In this document: positions 43,675 to 55,067 of the stretch, piece after piece
Layout: each line of letters starts with the position of its first letter
Position numbering within the stretch: position 1 is the first letter of the stretch
Origin: Ananas comosus
Taxonomy: Eukaryota; Streptophyta; Magnoliopsida; Poales; Bromeliaceae
DNA length: 64,000 bases
Assembly: GCF_001540865.1 (NCBI RefSeq)
Contig: NC_033627.1
Location: forward strand, 8,723,396 to 8,787,395
Direction: 5' to 3'
Translations under genes and position numbers: made by a program
Notes under the pieces: generated by a model
Databases searched by the model: none
Seen by the model: the letters and a program-made list of their open reading frames with translations, nothing else
Told to the model about the DNA's origin: nothing

Positions 43675-45753
43675 TGTAACATATCAGATTTTAGTATAAA
43701 AATAAAAATAAATAAAAATAGTGTGAGAAACTATTTTTATTGAATTTAGAGAAGTAAAATATAAATCGGAAGTGACTTGTGCTGAAATCGGAATGAAAAC
43801 AGAAGATTTAAAATTTTCTCTTAAAAACGGGACAGATAAATTAGCAGAAAATGCACAGTGTCAGAAAATTATGAAAACTGGAGGATAAGTCAGAATTATT
43901 TTTATGAGGCTAGATTTAAAGTTTCATGTCATTCTGACACCCGGAAGGTGGAAAATAAAATCCGACAGCTATCTGATAAAGATTACAGTTCGGTACAGTT
44001 TTCGGTGACCAAACGGGGTCGAAACTGAAATATTAAAATTTCTTTGGACTCGTTAAGTAAAACCGGAGATGACTGTCAAGTTTGAGCTCAAACGGACATT
44101 CAGGGAGCTCCGGCGAAAGTTATCAGATTTTAAGTTGCCTGGATGAATAGTGTTTGAGGGGTTATTATGAAGAAACTGTTGCTTCTTCTTCTCCTTCGGC
44201 CGCACACCACACACACACACGACACACATACACACGCATGGAAAGGGAAAGAGAAAACCCTCCCTTTCTCTCTCTAAATCTCTCCCAAAATTAAAGGAAT
44301 TGGTGGAGATTGAAGCTTGGAGGAAAGTCATCTTCTTCATCTTCCTCTTTAGCCATTGGAGAGCAAGCTTTGAAGGTAAGCTTTAAGAGCTTTAATGGCA
44401 TCTCCCTCTAGTTTAGGTTTTAAGCTCCAAGAATGGATTTAGAGCTATTCTAGCATACTAAATAGATGATTGTTGCTCAAATCATGGATCAATTTAGTGA
44501 TTTCTTTCCTAGTTGTAAACCTAGGGCTTGAAATGAGCTTCTTGAACCCTCTTATGGTAGATCTTTAGAGCTTCATTTATATGCTCTAAAAATGGTTTAT
44601 TTGGAATCCTAGCATGCTAAATAGAGGATAAATGCTTGAATCTAGAGGATTAATGGTGGATTTTTACCTAGTTGTAATCTAGGGCTCAAAAATAGAGTTT
44701 TGTAAAATATGGGGGTTTGATCTAATTTGACCCTTCGTAAAACTAATTGCTAGGTAAACGAACGCGTTGGCGAAGTCGTTTCGGCAATTCATCGAGCTGT
44801 TGTAAAGATATTAATGAAACAGACGTTTAGGCTTCGTTTCAGCCTGGAGGGCCGAAGCAACATCGTAAAGTCATGAAAACGGATTTGGAGTACCGTGGCA
44901 CATAACCGAAGGCCTTTAATTTTCGGATCGTTGATTGGAGGCCGTTCGGGTGGTCGCACGAGGGATCGGGCCAAACCGGGTGCCGGGTGCCACGGGAGGC
45001 CGATTGTAAGTGTCGACAAGCAATCGTAATGCGAAATGAGGTGGGTTGTGCTTACCGAAGCTACTAGGTCGCCTCTATGTCTAAGAGAAATAAGATTTCA
45101 TATTGATGCATGTTGACATATAATATAAAATGCTAGAGGAATGCATATTGACATAATGTAAGAATGTAAAAAGAATGCATGTTAACATATTATAGAAATG
45201 CTAGATAAACTCATATGATTAATGCTTTGAATGCATAAGATAAAGGGCATATGAATGTTAACATTATAAGAATATGCTAAAAGGAATGCATAATGATATG
45301 TTGTAGAACATGCTAGATGGATGCATTTAGTAAATGCTAAAAGGAATGCATGCTAATGATGTAATATAGAAATGCAAGAATGCATGATAATGTAATGTAA
45401 AGAATGCTAGTTTTCATAAGCATGTCATATATATGCTAGATAATTACATGAAGGCATGGTTAGCATCATGAGGAATATGAAATACTCGAATTTGACAACT
45501 AGGATGTCAACAAGATCGAGTGTCATTGAACCTAGTGTTAATAAACATAGGTTTGACATTGAACCTAGTGTTAATAAACATAGGTTTGATTGAAATGTGT
45601 TCCTGGTTGGAACTTCGTACATTGTATTGATTGCGACTCCTTGAATGTACAGGGGAGACTCTGTCTGCGGTACAGGGGAAACCCTGTCCGTTCGGCGGTC
45701 TGTCGACGGCGCCGCGACCCGGCCAAATAGGCGGGTGGTCGCGGGTTGTGACA
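43675..45753 (+). repeat. D 3' LTR, 2079 bp, internally deleted
   Basis: Same start and end as the 5' LTR, with the leader and donor GTAAGC at about 44375. It jumps at about 45590 from AAACATAGGTTTG to GATTGAAATGTGTTCC, losing about 1.45 kb that the 5' LTR retains, including the CTCCGGAGT block, the hairpin and the acceptor. Confidence 0.88.
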
Positions 45754-47126
45754 TTTATGTTCTCGTTCCCCAATGTCGAGTTCTCTAATCAACCTAGAGT
45801 TATCGACTTAAGTTCACATCTATGTGAATTTAGCATATTCTACACATATCAACATGCATACCTCATCTAGTACATTTCACAATGTCAACATGCATTTGTT
45901 TAGCAATGCATACCTCATCTAGTACATTTCACAATGTCAACATGCATTTGTTTAGCATTTCTACATTAGGCCAACATGCATTCTTCTAGCATTTCTATAA
46001 CATTCCAACATGCATTCATTTAGCATTTTTACATTATGTCAATATGCATTCTTCTAGCATTTTTACATTATGCCATTATGCATTCTTCTAGCATTTTTAC
46101 ATTATGTTAACATGCATTCTTTAGTAGCCTAACATAGCATTTATATGTTTTATAACTAGCTACCGTTATATGCATCAATAACCAATCTCACTTCGCTTCG
46201 ACATGGAAGCGAGCTAATAACTTCGGTGAGCACAACCCATCTCGCAACGCTCTCCGATTGCTTGTTGGCACTTGCAATCGGCCTCCCACGACACTCGTTG
46301 TCCGGTTCGGTTCAACTCGTAAACGATCACCAACCGTACGTCGATCCGCGACCTAGGGTCTTCAAGGGCCCTTCTCTAACCTCCAATTAGAGAAAAAGGA
46401 TTTAATTAGATCAAAACCCACAATTTGCCCAAAACCCCAATCCAAGCCCTAGCTTCTCATTTCTCCCAAATAACCCAAGTATTCATGGAGAAAACATGCT
46501 AGAAACGTTCTAAGGGCTATTAGAACACTAAGCATTAAGGATTGAACCAAATCCCAAAATCTTACCAAAATGCGAACGCCGAGACGGAAGCACGCCGCTC
46601 CACCGAGCGCATGAAGGCCCGGACCGTTCTCCTGCATGTAGGTGTGGGTGTGTTCGGCTGAGGGAGGAAGAAGAAGAGGTGTAGCCCCTTTATTAGTCAC
46701 CCCCCACCATTTAATTACAAGCTTGCCACTGCTACTGTGCATTTTTCGGGCTCGGGGTCCGGACCTTGGCCCTAGGGTTCGGACCTCGTAGGTCCAGAAA
46801 ATCAGCAATTTTAAGGACTTAGCTAAAATTTCAACAATTTCAGCCTTTGGTCCGTTTTCGCTCGTTTTCGCTCGTAGGGCCTCCGATTCATCTTTAATCA
46901 TACCGAGACCACCAAAACATGTTTTCGAGAGCGTTTAAACCATCTTTTCATCCACGCCTTGCCAGATTTCGGCCAGGGTCCAATTATAGCTTTTTGGATT
47001 CCGTTTTCGCACCCGACGCGTACCGAAAACATCTGAATGCTCCCAAACCTCACCGGAACTACTCCAATAGCTTTTTGAGCAAGTTCCCACCGAAACTTCA
47101 ATACCGTAGAAGTTCGGTACCTTACA
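45754..47126 (-). repeat. LTR C, right part
   Basis: The start of the solo LTR C in its own orientation (TGTAAGGTACCG inward from 47126). It includes short tandem units ACATTATGxCAAxATGCATTCTTCTAGCATTT (45890-46130) and the donor-like GTAAGA near 46566. Confidence 0.82.
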
Positions 47127-47467
47127 ATTGTCGAGGAGACTGCTTTAAGCCATAAAACGATTTCTTTAACAGGCAAACATGGTCTTCCTTCCCTTCAACA
47201 CTGAATCCCTCCGACTGTTTTATATAAATTTGCTCCTCAATTTCTCCATGTAGAAAAGCTGTCTTAACATCAAGCTGCTCAAGATACAGGTCATTCATGG
47301 CTACTAACAATAAAAGAACACGAATAGAAGTATGCTTCACGATGGGTGAGAAAATATTATTAAAGTCAATACCTTCTACCTGACTGTAGCCCTTAGCAAC
47401 TAAACGAGCTTTATACCTTGTATCTTCCACGCCGGGGATTCCGTCCTTTTTCTTGAAGACCCACTTG
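47127..47467 (-). pseudogene. Copia K1 pol: first part of RT
   Basis: Encodes KWVFKKKDGIPG, YKARLVAKGYSQVEGIDFN, LDVKTAFLHGEIEEQIYIKQ and SFYGLKQSPRQ, which runs on directly at 24310 (WYKRFDSFMTGHGYSR) once insertion C is removed. This is a Tork-like (Tnt1 group) Copia RT. It is cut on the right by the 100-N gap. Confidence 0.88.
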
Positions 47468-47567
47468 NNNNNNNNNNNNNNNNNNNNNNNNNNNNNNNNN
47501 NNNNNNNNNNNNNNNNNNNNNNNNNNNNNNNNNNNNNNNNNNNNNNNNNNNNNNNNNNNNNNNNNNN
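47468..47567. other. Assembly gap, 100 N
   Basis: Exactly 100 N, a conventional unknown-length gap. The sequences on each side are RT regions of two different Copia elements, so it does not bridge one element. Confidence 0.95.
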
Positions 47568-48702
47568 TATCGTCTACATATAGTGAAAGGATAAGAAAAC
47601 TCTTTTCTTCCCTTTTAACGTACACGCAATGGTCTTCTTCGATCATCACAAAGCCTATTGAAATAATTGCTCTATGAAAACGTTGATACCATTGCCTAGA
47701 CGATTGTTCCAAGCCGTAAATGGACGTTTTAAGCTGCACACTTTGCGCTCTTATCCTTCGGCTATAAAACCAGGAGGTTGATTCATATAAATCTCCTCGT
47801 CTAGCATTGAGAAATGCAGTCTTCACATACATTTGGAACAGTTCCAAATCTAAATGTGCGACGATAGCCAGAATCAGGCGAATTGAGACAAACCTCACCA
47901 CTGGGGAGAATGTCTCTTCATAGTCTACTCCCTCCTTTTGGGTGTATCCTTTCGCCACTAATCGGGCCTTATATTTGTCAATTGATCCATCCGTCTTACG
48001 TTTTATTTTAAAAATCCATTTATTTCCAATAGTTTTGTGTCTAGACGAAAGATCAACTATTTCCCACACATTATTCTTAGCCATAGAACTCATCTCATCC
48101 TCCATAGCTCATAGGGAGTTGAAGGAACTAACTTAGAGGGCACTCGGTTAAGTATATAGGCAGCAGTCAACAACGCATCACCCGAAAAACTGATTGGGAG
48201 GTTGGCTTGCGCCATCATAGACCTAACCATTTCCAAAAGAGTCCTATTCCTTCTCTCTGCAACACCATTTTGTTGCGGAGTACCGAATATAGTTAACTGT
48301 CTACGTATTCCCTTTTCCTCACATAGTTTCCTGAACTGGTCTGATAAATACTCTCGTCCTCTATCAGTACGTAGAACTTTTAGAGTCCTTTCTGTTTGGT
48401 TCTCAGCCTCCACAAAGAAGCGTTTAAAATAATCTAAAGCTTCTGGACGGTGAGACAACAGATATACCGAACTATAACGAGAGTAGTCATCAATGAAAGT
48501 GAAGAAATAGTACGCGCCATGACGTGCTCTCACATTCATAGGTCCGCATATGTCTGAATGAACTAGCTCCAATGGATGAGTTGCTCTACGTGCCTTACCA
48601 AAAGGCTTTCTGTAGGCTTTTCCTGCTAAACATGATTCACAAGGAGGTAGGCTAAGCTTAGCGAGTGACCCCAACAAGCCTTCTCTAGCTAGTCGAGCCA
48701 TT
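47568..48702 (-). pseudogene. Copia K2 integrase and RT fragment
   Basis: Minus strand. The integrase (48701-48090) has GAG-pre-integrase CESCLAGKAYRKPFG, HSDICGPM, FTFIDDYSRYSSVYLL, RTDRGREYLS and TPQQNGVAERRNRTLLEMVR. The RT (48105-47568) has MAKNNVWEIVDL, WIFKIKRKTDGSIDKYKARL and ends LILSLYVDD at the gap. The usual long linker between integrase and RT is missing: TPYELW leads almost straight to MEDEMSSM in another frame, so there is an internal deletion. It differs clearly from K1. Confidence 0.87.
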
Positions 48703-48703
48703 N

Positions 48704-49003
48704 GAGGGACCGGTCTGCCCGTCAGGGACCGGTCTCCCGAGGACCGGTCTCACCACCAGGGACCGGTTGCCTCAGGATTTCCTGACAGGCTACGCGCACG
48801 GGGACCGGTCTCTCCTTCAGGGACCGGTCCCCGAGAGCTCAAAATCTGGGACTTAGCCAGATTTCCAAATTTGCTCTCCGGGTCCCTTTTTGCTCCGTTT
48901 ATGAACTCCAATGCACTTAGGGTCCACTTTAACTCGTTCAATTCCGCGTTCCGCTCGTTTTGACGGAACTCGGCACGATTTACGAGGGATGTGGAGTGTT
49001 ACA
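48704..49003 (-). repeat. Tekay-type LTR start fragment
   Basis: ACCGGT-rich cluster (48705-48840) ending in GGAGTGTTACA, the reversed LTR start. It begins directly after the single N at 48703, so the rest is missing from the assembly. On the right it abuts pol of another element. Confidence 0.75.
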
Positions 49004-50599
49004 GGTGAAGTGATCCGTCCTTTTTCTTGACGAATAGAAATGGCGCTCCCCACGGCGAGACGCTCGGTCGAATGAAGCCCTTGTCCAACAGATCCTGTAG
49101 CTATGCCCTCAGCTCTTTTAGCTCCGCCGGTGCCATCCTACAGGGTGCTTTCGAGATTGGAGTAGTCCCAAGGAAGAGATCTACCACAAACTCGATCTCC
49201 CTATCAGGTGGCATACCTGGTAGCTCAGCTGAAAACACGTCCTGAAACTCCCGTACCACCGGGATATCCTCAATCCTAGGGGTGTCATCCTCGCCCCTCA
49301 ACACAATACTAGCCAAGTAGGCTATACGTCATCGGCTGATCAGCTGCCTAGCTCGAGACGAGCTGATCGACATCGCAAAAAGCGAACTCCGGCATCCGCT
49401 AAACACAACCTCAGTCTGCCCCGATTTTCTAAAAGTAACCGTGCGATTTTTGCAATCGATGGTGGCGTAGTACTTAGTTAGCCAATCCATACCCAAGACC
49501 ACATCGAAGCCCCCAAGCTTGCGCAAAACTAGCAAATCTACAGGCATGATCCAATCTCCTACCTGAATAGGTCAATTGGGGCAAAACTCTCTAATACCCA
49601 GAGTGTGGTCGGGTACTACAACATGTCCCGGATGCAACAACGAAACCAAAGAGAAGCCACGCAACTCGGCAAACAACCGATCAATAAATGAATGCGATCC
49701 ACCGGTATCAAATAAAGCACGAACTCTAATGCCATCAAGTAAAATGATACCTGCAACCACATCCTCGGCTGCCGCCGCCTCCTCAGTCTGAGCGGCATAC
49801 ATACGCCCACGCGGGGCCTATCGAGAACCCTCACTCTGGCGCTGGACCGGTGGCCACCCAGGCTGGTACTGTGTCGACAGAGTCCCGTGGCTAGCGGCTA
49901 GTAGAGCCGATGCCGATGCAGTAGACGGTGCCGGTGAAGATCCTCTCGGGCACTCGGTCCGGAAGTGACCCTCCTGGCCACACTGGAAACACCTCCCTCC
50001 CCGCTGCGGGCACTGCGGTGGAATGTGTGGACCACCACAGATCACGCACTGGGGAGGTCGACGTCGGTCAGAACCTCCACGCTGCGCTGCTGAGCCGCAT
50101 CCGCGCTGCTGGCTCTTAGGATGCTTCGGCGGTCTCCTAGAGTGCGTCTGGCTCGCACCCTCAGCCACAGGCTTCTTGGCCTTACCCTTGTCCATGGCCT
50201 CTCGCCGCTCCTGGACATCTGTCGCGCCGCTCTCCACTATGAGCGCGCGATTTACCACCTCCCGGTAGGTTTGGAGGTTGGAGGATTGCACGAACCGAAA
50301 AATCGACGATCGCAACCCTCGCTTGAAAATGCGGGCCTTGTCCTTGTCGTCCCGCACGACGAAAGGCACGCAGTGAAGAAGCCGAGAGAACTCCCTCTCG
50401 TACTCGGCTACAGTCCGGTCTCCTTGGCGCAAGTTGCACGAATCCTGCTCCATCTTCCTCTTGACACTAGTCGGAAAGTAGTGCGCCAATAGAAGCTCCT
50501 TGAACCTCTTCCAAGATATAGCCGCCAAGTCAGTGCTGGGGTTCTCCTGGAGATCCAACCACCAGTGGTAGGCCTCACCGTCCAAGTGGTGTGTGGCAT
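49004..50599 (-). pseudogene. Tekay-like T6 gag, protease and RT start (broken)
   Basis: Minus strand. The gag domain (50560-50250: YHWWLDLQENPSTDLAAISW, FKELLLAHYFPTSVKRKMEQ, VAEYEREFSRLLHCVPFVVR) is followed by two zinc knuckles (CVICGGPHIPPQC, CFQCGQEGHFRTEC), protease DTGGSHSFID (49710; the usual Ala after DTG is Gly), GMDWLTKYYATIDC and the RT entry to [10 protein letters not shown] at 49010. Stops separate the pieces at about 49810, 49570, 49325 and 49100. It closely resembles T4. The left end is cut by the LTR fragment, the right end by LTR sequence within the gag domain. Confidence 0.88.
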
Positions 50600-51738
50600 G
50601 ATGAATGCTCAAAATCAAATCTAAAGAGACCCGCCCAAAGGATGTCTGGCCCTGAGACCCACCCGTAGGCTGTCTGGCCGGTGTTGAGCCTAATGGCCCC
50701 GTGGTAGTCAATATCCCCACTCTAGGAATGAGCCTTTCCCACGGCAATCCACTTCGGCGCCCAATCCCGCACGGCGAATATGTATCGCGATGGCCATCTC
50801 CGGAGTGCCGGCTTGTAGGGAGCGACCCTCACAAGCATGTGCGAATGAGCACAATGACAAGTAATAAAAGATCCGTCTCAAGTACCAAGTCCTCATGTCT
50901 AACAACATGGAATACGTCACAACTCTCTCATAGGCCTATCTCTATGTCATCATGTCTAAAACACGGAAAGTAGTAGATGTCCATGGCCTATCACTAAGTC
51001 TCAATACAATAGTCTCATAGTTTGCTAGTCCAAGTGCCCCTTTATGACACTTTCATTTACTAAATTCAAGCTTAAACCAAATGTCCATAAATGCATAATT
51101 GAGCCACTTTAAACATATGAGGCTTGTTTCCAAACGACTAGTGCGAATACTACTCAAACGCATGTAACAATACCCAGAATGCTCTGCTATATAGAGTGAA
51201 AATTATCCAGAATCCTCTTCTTCTCCTTCTCTTTCTCTCTCTAAGGTGCAAGGAAGAGTGTGAAATGAAGGAGGGAGAGAGGTGAAATGGCCATATAGGC
51301 TATCTATTGTAACAAAATCCAGAAAAGCCCCTCAACTTCGCAACTATTGCACTGCCTGAACTGGGCAATTTTCGCCCACAGGGACCGGTCTCTCCCTGCC
51401 TGGGACCGGTCTCTCGGTTCGTCCCGCAAAACCAACGTTCGGGAACCGGTCTCTCCCCACATGGGACCGGTCTCTTCCTGCGAAAATGTACTCGGGGACC
51501 GGTCTCACCCGCCAGGGACCGGTTGCCTCAAGTCCTGCCGCAATACTGTTCTGAGGGGACCGGTCTCTCCTATCAGGGACCGGTCCCCGAAAGTGAAAAC
51601 TCTCAGGACTTGCCAAAACTCCAGAGATCGAACTTTTAGATCGGAATACCATCTACGACTTTCCACCAAGTGTGGAAAAGTTCGGAGTCCATATCAAACA
51701 CTCGAACCTCGCAATTTGCACAGGTCCAGTGTGTTACA
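50600..51738 (-). repeat. T2/T4-type LTR fragment (start half)
   Basis: Contains the conserved block (50790-50865), CT-rich leader (51215-51245), ACCGGT cluster (51375-51595) and the LTR start ..GGTCCAGTGTGTTACA at 51738. The end half of the LTR and the leader are missing, fused to gag at 50599. Confidence 0.82.
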
Positions 51739-53085
51739 CTACATCTCATAACCTAAGTACAACCACGCTAGATTCAACGCCACTACATCTCATAACCTAG
51801 GTACAACCACATTAGGTTCTATGTCATTTCCACCTAGATCTACTTGACTCTAGGTTCAATACTCAACCTATGTTCAATGACATTAGGTTTGATGCCACTC
51901 ATGGTATTTGTTATCCTAGTTGTCCACACCTAGGATTCATAATTTACATGCCACGTTGGTCAAGTTTTCTACTCTTCCTAAAGTTCATCGACCTATGTTT
52001 ACTATCCACATCTAGGCATTCGTATATATACCCTATATGTCCACATGCCTATGTTTTTATCATCCAATGGTAGTCAATACATAGCATCTATCTCATGCAT
52101 TCACACAGCATCTAAACTACCATTACATGCATCAATAATCAACCATACTTCATTCTTTGGCATGAAAGTGACCTAATCACTTCGGTGAAGCACAACCCAC
52201 CTAGCAATGCTTTCCAATTGCTTGTCGACACTTGCAATCGGGCTCCCGCAGCACGCGTTACCTGGTTTGGCTCAAACTCACAATCGATCACCGAACGCTC
52301 ACCGATTTCCAACCTAGAGTTGTTTGGGGCTCTCTTCTAACCTTCAATTTGAGAATTAGGAGATCAATTAGGTTCAAAACCCATAAACTCCAAAACCCCT
52401 AATTTTCAAACCCTAGCTTTTCCCATTTCTCCAAATACCCCAAAACCATGGAGAAACATACTTAGAATAATCTAGGGATCTCTAGAATATCATTCATAAA
52501 GGATTTAACCAACATCCTAAAATTTTAACCAAATGCGAACCTCAAGTCAGAAGCACGCCGCAACACCGAGTGCTCAAGAGTTCGATCCACCACTCCCCAC
52601 GCGTTCCCGAGCTCCTTTTCCACCAAATCCCCAAGTTTGGGAAGAATCTAGAAAAAGGAAGAGGAGAGCTTGTGAGAAGGGCTTTCCCTCTTCTTCTCTT
52701 GTGTGTGAGGGAGGAAATAAGAGAGGAGGGTTCGGTGGCTTACTACATAAAAGGGGAGAAGCTACAATTTCCAAAAACCCCCTAAACTGGGCAATTTTCG
52801 TGCGCAGGGTCCGGATCTTGGCTGTAGGGTCCGGACCCCGTAGGCTATTTTTTTCGCAATTCGCGGTGTGTCCGAACCTTGGGTCCAGGGTCCAAACCCC
52901 GAAAGTCCTTAGCTCAAAATTGCTATTTCCAAAAATTCTAATTTTTGGTCCTTGAGCCTTTTATTCACTTCTAATCATCCCAAAACCCTTAAATCTCATT
53001 TTTGAGTATTTTCTTTAAATTATTTCTCTATTATGCTTTGCCGAATTTGGCCAAAGTCATAATTGCCGAAGTTCGATATGTTACA
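51739..53085 (-). repeat. LTR C-type fragment
   Basis: Shares the CCTAGGTxCAACCACxxTAGG units, the cgttxgcATTTGG leader text and the start edge (..GTTCGATATGTTACA at 53085) with LTR C. Its end half is missing. It abuts a Mutator-like transposase at 53086. Confidence 0.7.
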
Positions 53086-53390
53086 CCATCTATGATCAAG
53101 GTGCCATAAAGTATCAGGATTACTTCACTGCACCATAGTAAGATAATGAGACAAGGCTGTGTATGACTGCTCCCAGCTCCCATAAATAATTTGTAATGCT
53201 TTGCTTCTTGCTAGCCGTACTTTCCAATAGTTTATGTCAATATGTAAAGTGGATCGCACCGTTTTCTGTATTTCTTTTGGCGTCATATTAAGTATTACCT
53301 TCATTAACGGAAGAATTCTTGACCATTTCCATCCATAACTAACTGTCCATCCCAATGAACACTTAGAGACATCCGACGACTAGCCATTTT
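53086..53390 (-). pseudogene. Mutator-like (MULE) transposase fragment
   Basis: Minus strand, about 75 codons: TPKEIQKTVRSTLHIDINYW, KVRLARSKALQIIYGSWEQS, YTALSHYLTMVQ. The pattern YWKxxxARxKALxxIYGxWExSYxxLxxYL is characteristic of the N-terminal part of plant MULE transposases. A stop follows and no catalytic DDE part is seen. The left side is cut by the C-type LTR. Confidence 0.75.
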
Positions 53391-54549
53391 GACTACATGA
53401 AAAAAAAATTTTAAATCTCCTCTCAAAATATTTAGTGAATATAATACAAGAAAATAATAAATAAAAAAAGAAAGGGACCACATGGAGACTCCCCTACCCC
53501 ACAAAAAAATTCAATAAAGATTATTGAGAAAGTTTGTTGGATTCTTCGCCAATTGATTGTTGAACGGGAGATAAACTTTCTAACATTTTACGTTTCAATT
53601 CATTGAGAGTTTTAATATGGAAGAGCTCATATTTATCAAAAAGTTGCATCTGAACAGGACTACTACTACTCCCAACAGAATAAAAGGATTAACATTTCTA
53701 AGCCTAATTTTTACACCGATTGTAAAATTGGCAATAGGTTAATCATTCTAAACCTAGTTTTTACACTCATTCTCAACCTTTAAGGAAAGTGGAGAAAAAT
53801 GACATTGTTTACTTCATTAATATTGCCTATAGTTTTTCTTGCTCTAAAATGCAATTTTTCGTTGATTGTTACCTAACGAATAGCTGTATATTCAAGTCTT
53901 CTCTAATGGTTCCTAAGTCTTGTTGTTGCATCAGGCCTAAGAATGATTTTGGGTTTTGATTCTAGAAACCTAGTTTTTACACTCATTCTCAACCTTTAAG
54001 GAAAGTGGAGAAAAATGACATTGTTTACTTCATTAATATTGCCTATAGTTTTTCTTGCTCTAAAATGCAATTTTTCGTTGATTGTTACCTAACGAATAGC
54101 TGTATATTCAAGTCTTCTCTAATGGTTCCTAAGTCTTGTTGTTGCATCAGGCCTAAGAATGATTTTGGGTTTTGATTCTAGAAAACTTAATTAACTGAAA
54201 ATTTCAACTGAATATACACAGAAAATTCGGCAAGTAGCAACCTCAATACCTGCAATGTGGGGTTGCTGAGGAAGGCGGCAGGGTTAGAAAGGGCGGCTAC
54301 AGGGAAGACGGCGACCGGCAAGAACAACAGCGGTGGGAGCAGTAGCGTCTGACGAGCACTCCTAGAGAAGAAAGGGCAAAGAGAGAGAGAGAGAGAGAAA
54401 GAACGAAAGCACGATAGAGGGAGAGGTGTCGGGGCGGGTAATACCTAATGAAGGCGGTGAACGATTTACTACCCTCATAAAACAGTGAACAGCTCATCGC
54501 TTTACAAAAGCAGTAAACGGTTTACCGCTTTCTCAAGACATATTCCCCC
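53391..54549. other. Unassigned DNA with a perfect 216-bp tandem duplication
   Basis: No gene. 53751-53966 is repeated without visible change at 53967-54182. 54400-54545 contains GGTGAACGATTTAC / GTAAACGGTTTACCGC short inverted units that recur at 57010-57075, showing that both flanks of K3 belong to one older element, possibly the MULE. Confidence 0.6.
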
Positions 54550-55066
54550 TGTTGGATAAAATCAATTAAATACCCAAAAATCAATCGTCGTAAAAATCAC
54601 ATAGATTTTTACATACCTCTTTATGGTGCGGAATTAATGTTGGGATTACCAGGATCTAATCTCGTCTTGTTTTACGAACTCGTTGATCCGCCAATGTCCC
54701 GTCTCAATTTGTTGCACGTTGTTCTTACTCATTGCAATTCGGCTACTAGAGTCGATCGCCGCACACCGCCCAAATCCCTAGGGTTTATGATGGGGCCCTA
54801 GAGCGAACTCAAGAGAGAAAATTTTTGTGGAGAGATGATTCTTATTTTTTCGTTGTCTTTCATTTTTTTTAGTATATGGTCAATACCTCAAGTATTTATA
54901 GGCCATAAGAAAGATATTAATCCTAATCATATTCTAACTAAATCTCACATAGATAGAGATTTAAACAGATTAGGATTTATCCGTTAGATTTATTCTTTAT
55001 CCCAAGTGGACTAGGAATATAACAGATAATTATAAATTTTTATTTCTTATCCCATATGGATTATAA
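54550..55066 (-). repeat. K3 3' LTR (incomplete at the N)
   Basis: Nearly identical to 56385-56938 but stops at GGATTATAA before the N, lacking the final ATTTTAGATAAG..CCTAACA segment. Confidence 0.85.
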
Positions 55067-55067
55067 N

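Larger units (their letters stand above)
25471..45753 (+). mobile_element. Non-autonomous Gypsy element D, split by T4
   Basis: Plus strand. 5' LTR 25471-41019 (interrupted by T4), primer site 41027-41037, internal region 41020-43674, 3' LTR 43675-45753. It is flanked by TTTAT on both sides (25466-25470 and 45754-45758). The internal region is only 2.65 kb and shows no gag or pol frame, so D depended on proteins from relatives. LTR edges, a primer site close to initiator tRNA-Met and the polypurine tract all resemble Tekay elements. Confidence 0.88.
24316..47126 (-). mobile_element. Solo Gypsy LTR C, about 2.5 kb, split by element D
   Basis: The outer insertion in Copia K1. Its two ends (24316, TGTCACACC; 47126, ..CCTTACA) are flanked by an identical 5-bp ATTGT (24311-24315 and 47127-47131), and removing it rejoins the K1 RT frame. 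Only the pieces 24316-25470 and 45754-47126 belong to it; together they make one LTR without internal region, so it is a solo LTR. A donor-like GTAAGA lies near 46566, but the hairpin present in related LTRs is missing. Everything between 25471 and 45753 was inserted later. Confidence 0.88.

Noticed and set aside
24316..47126. Insertion C as a full LTR element with internal region
   Set aside because: After removing D, the remaining 2.5 kb is one continuous LTR with no primer site or genes.
47122..48105. One Copia RT spanning the 100-N gap
   Set aside because: The two halves repeat the same RT segment and differ in sequence, so they are two elements.
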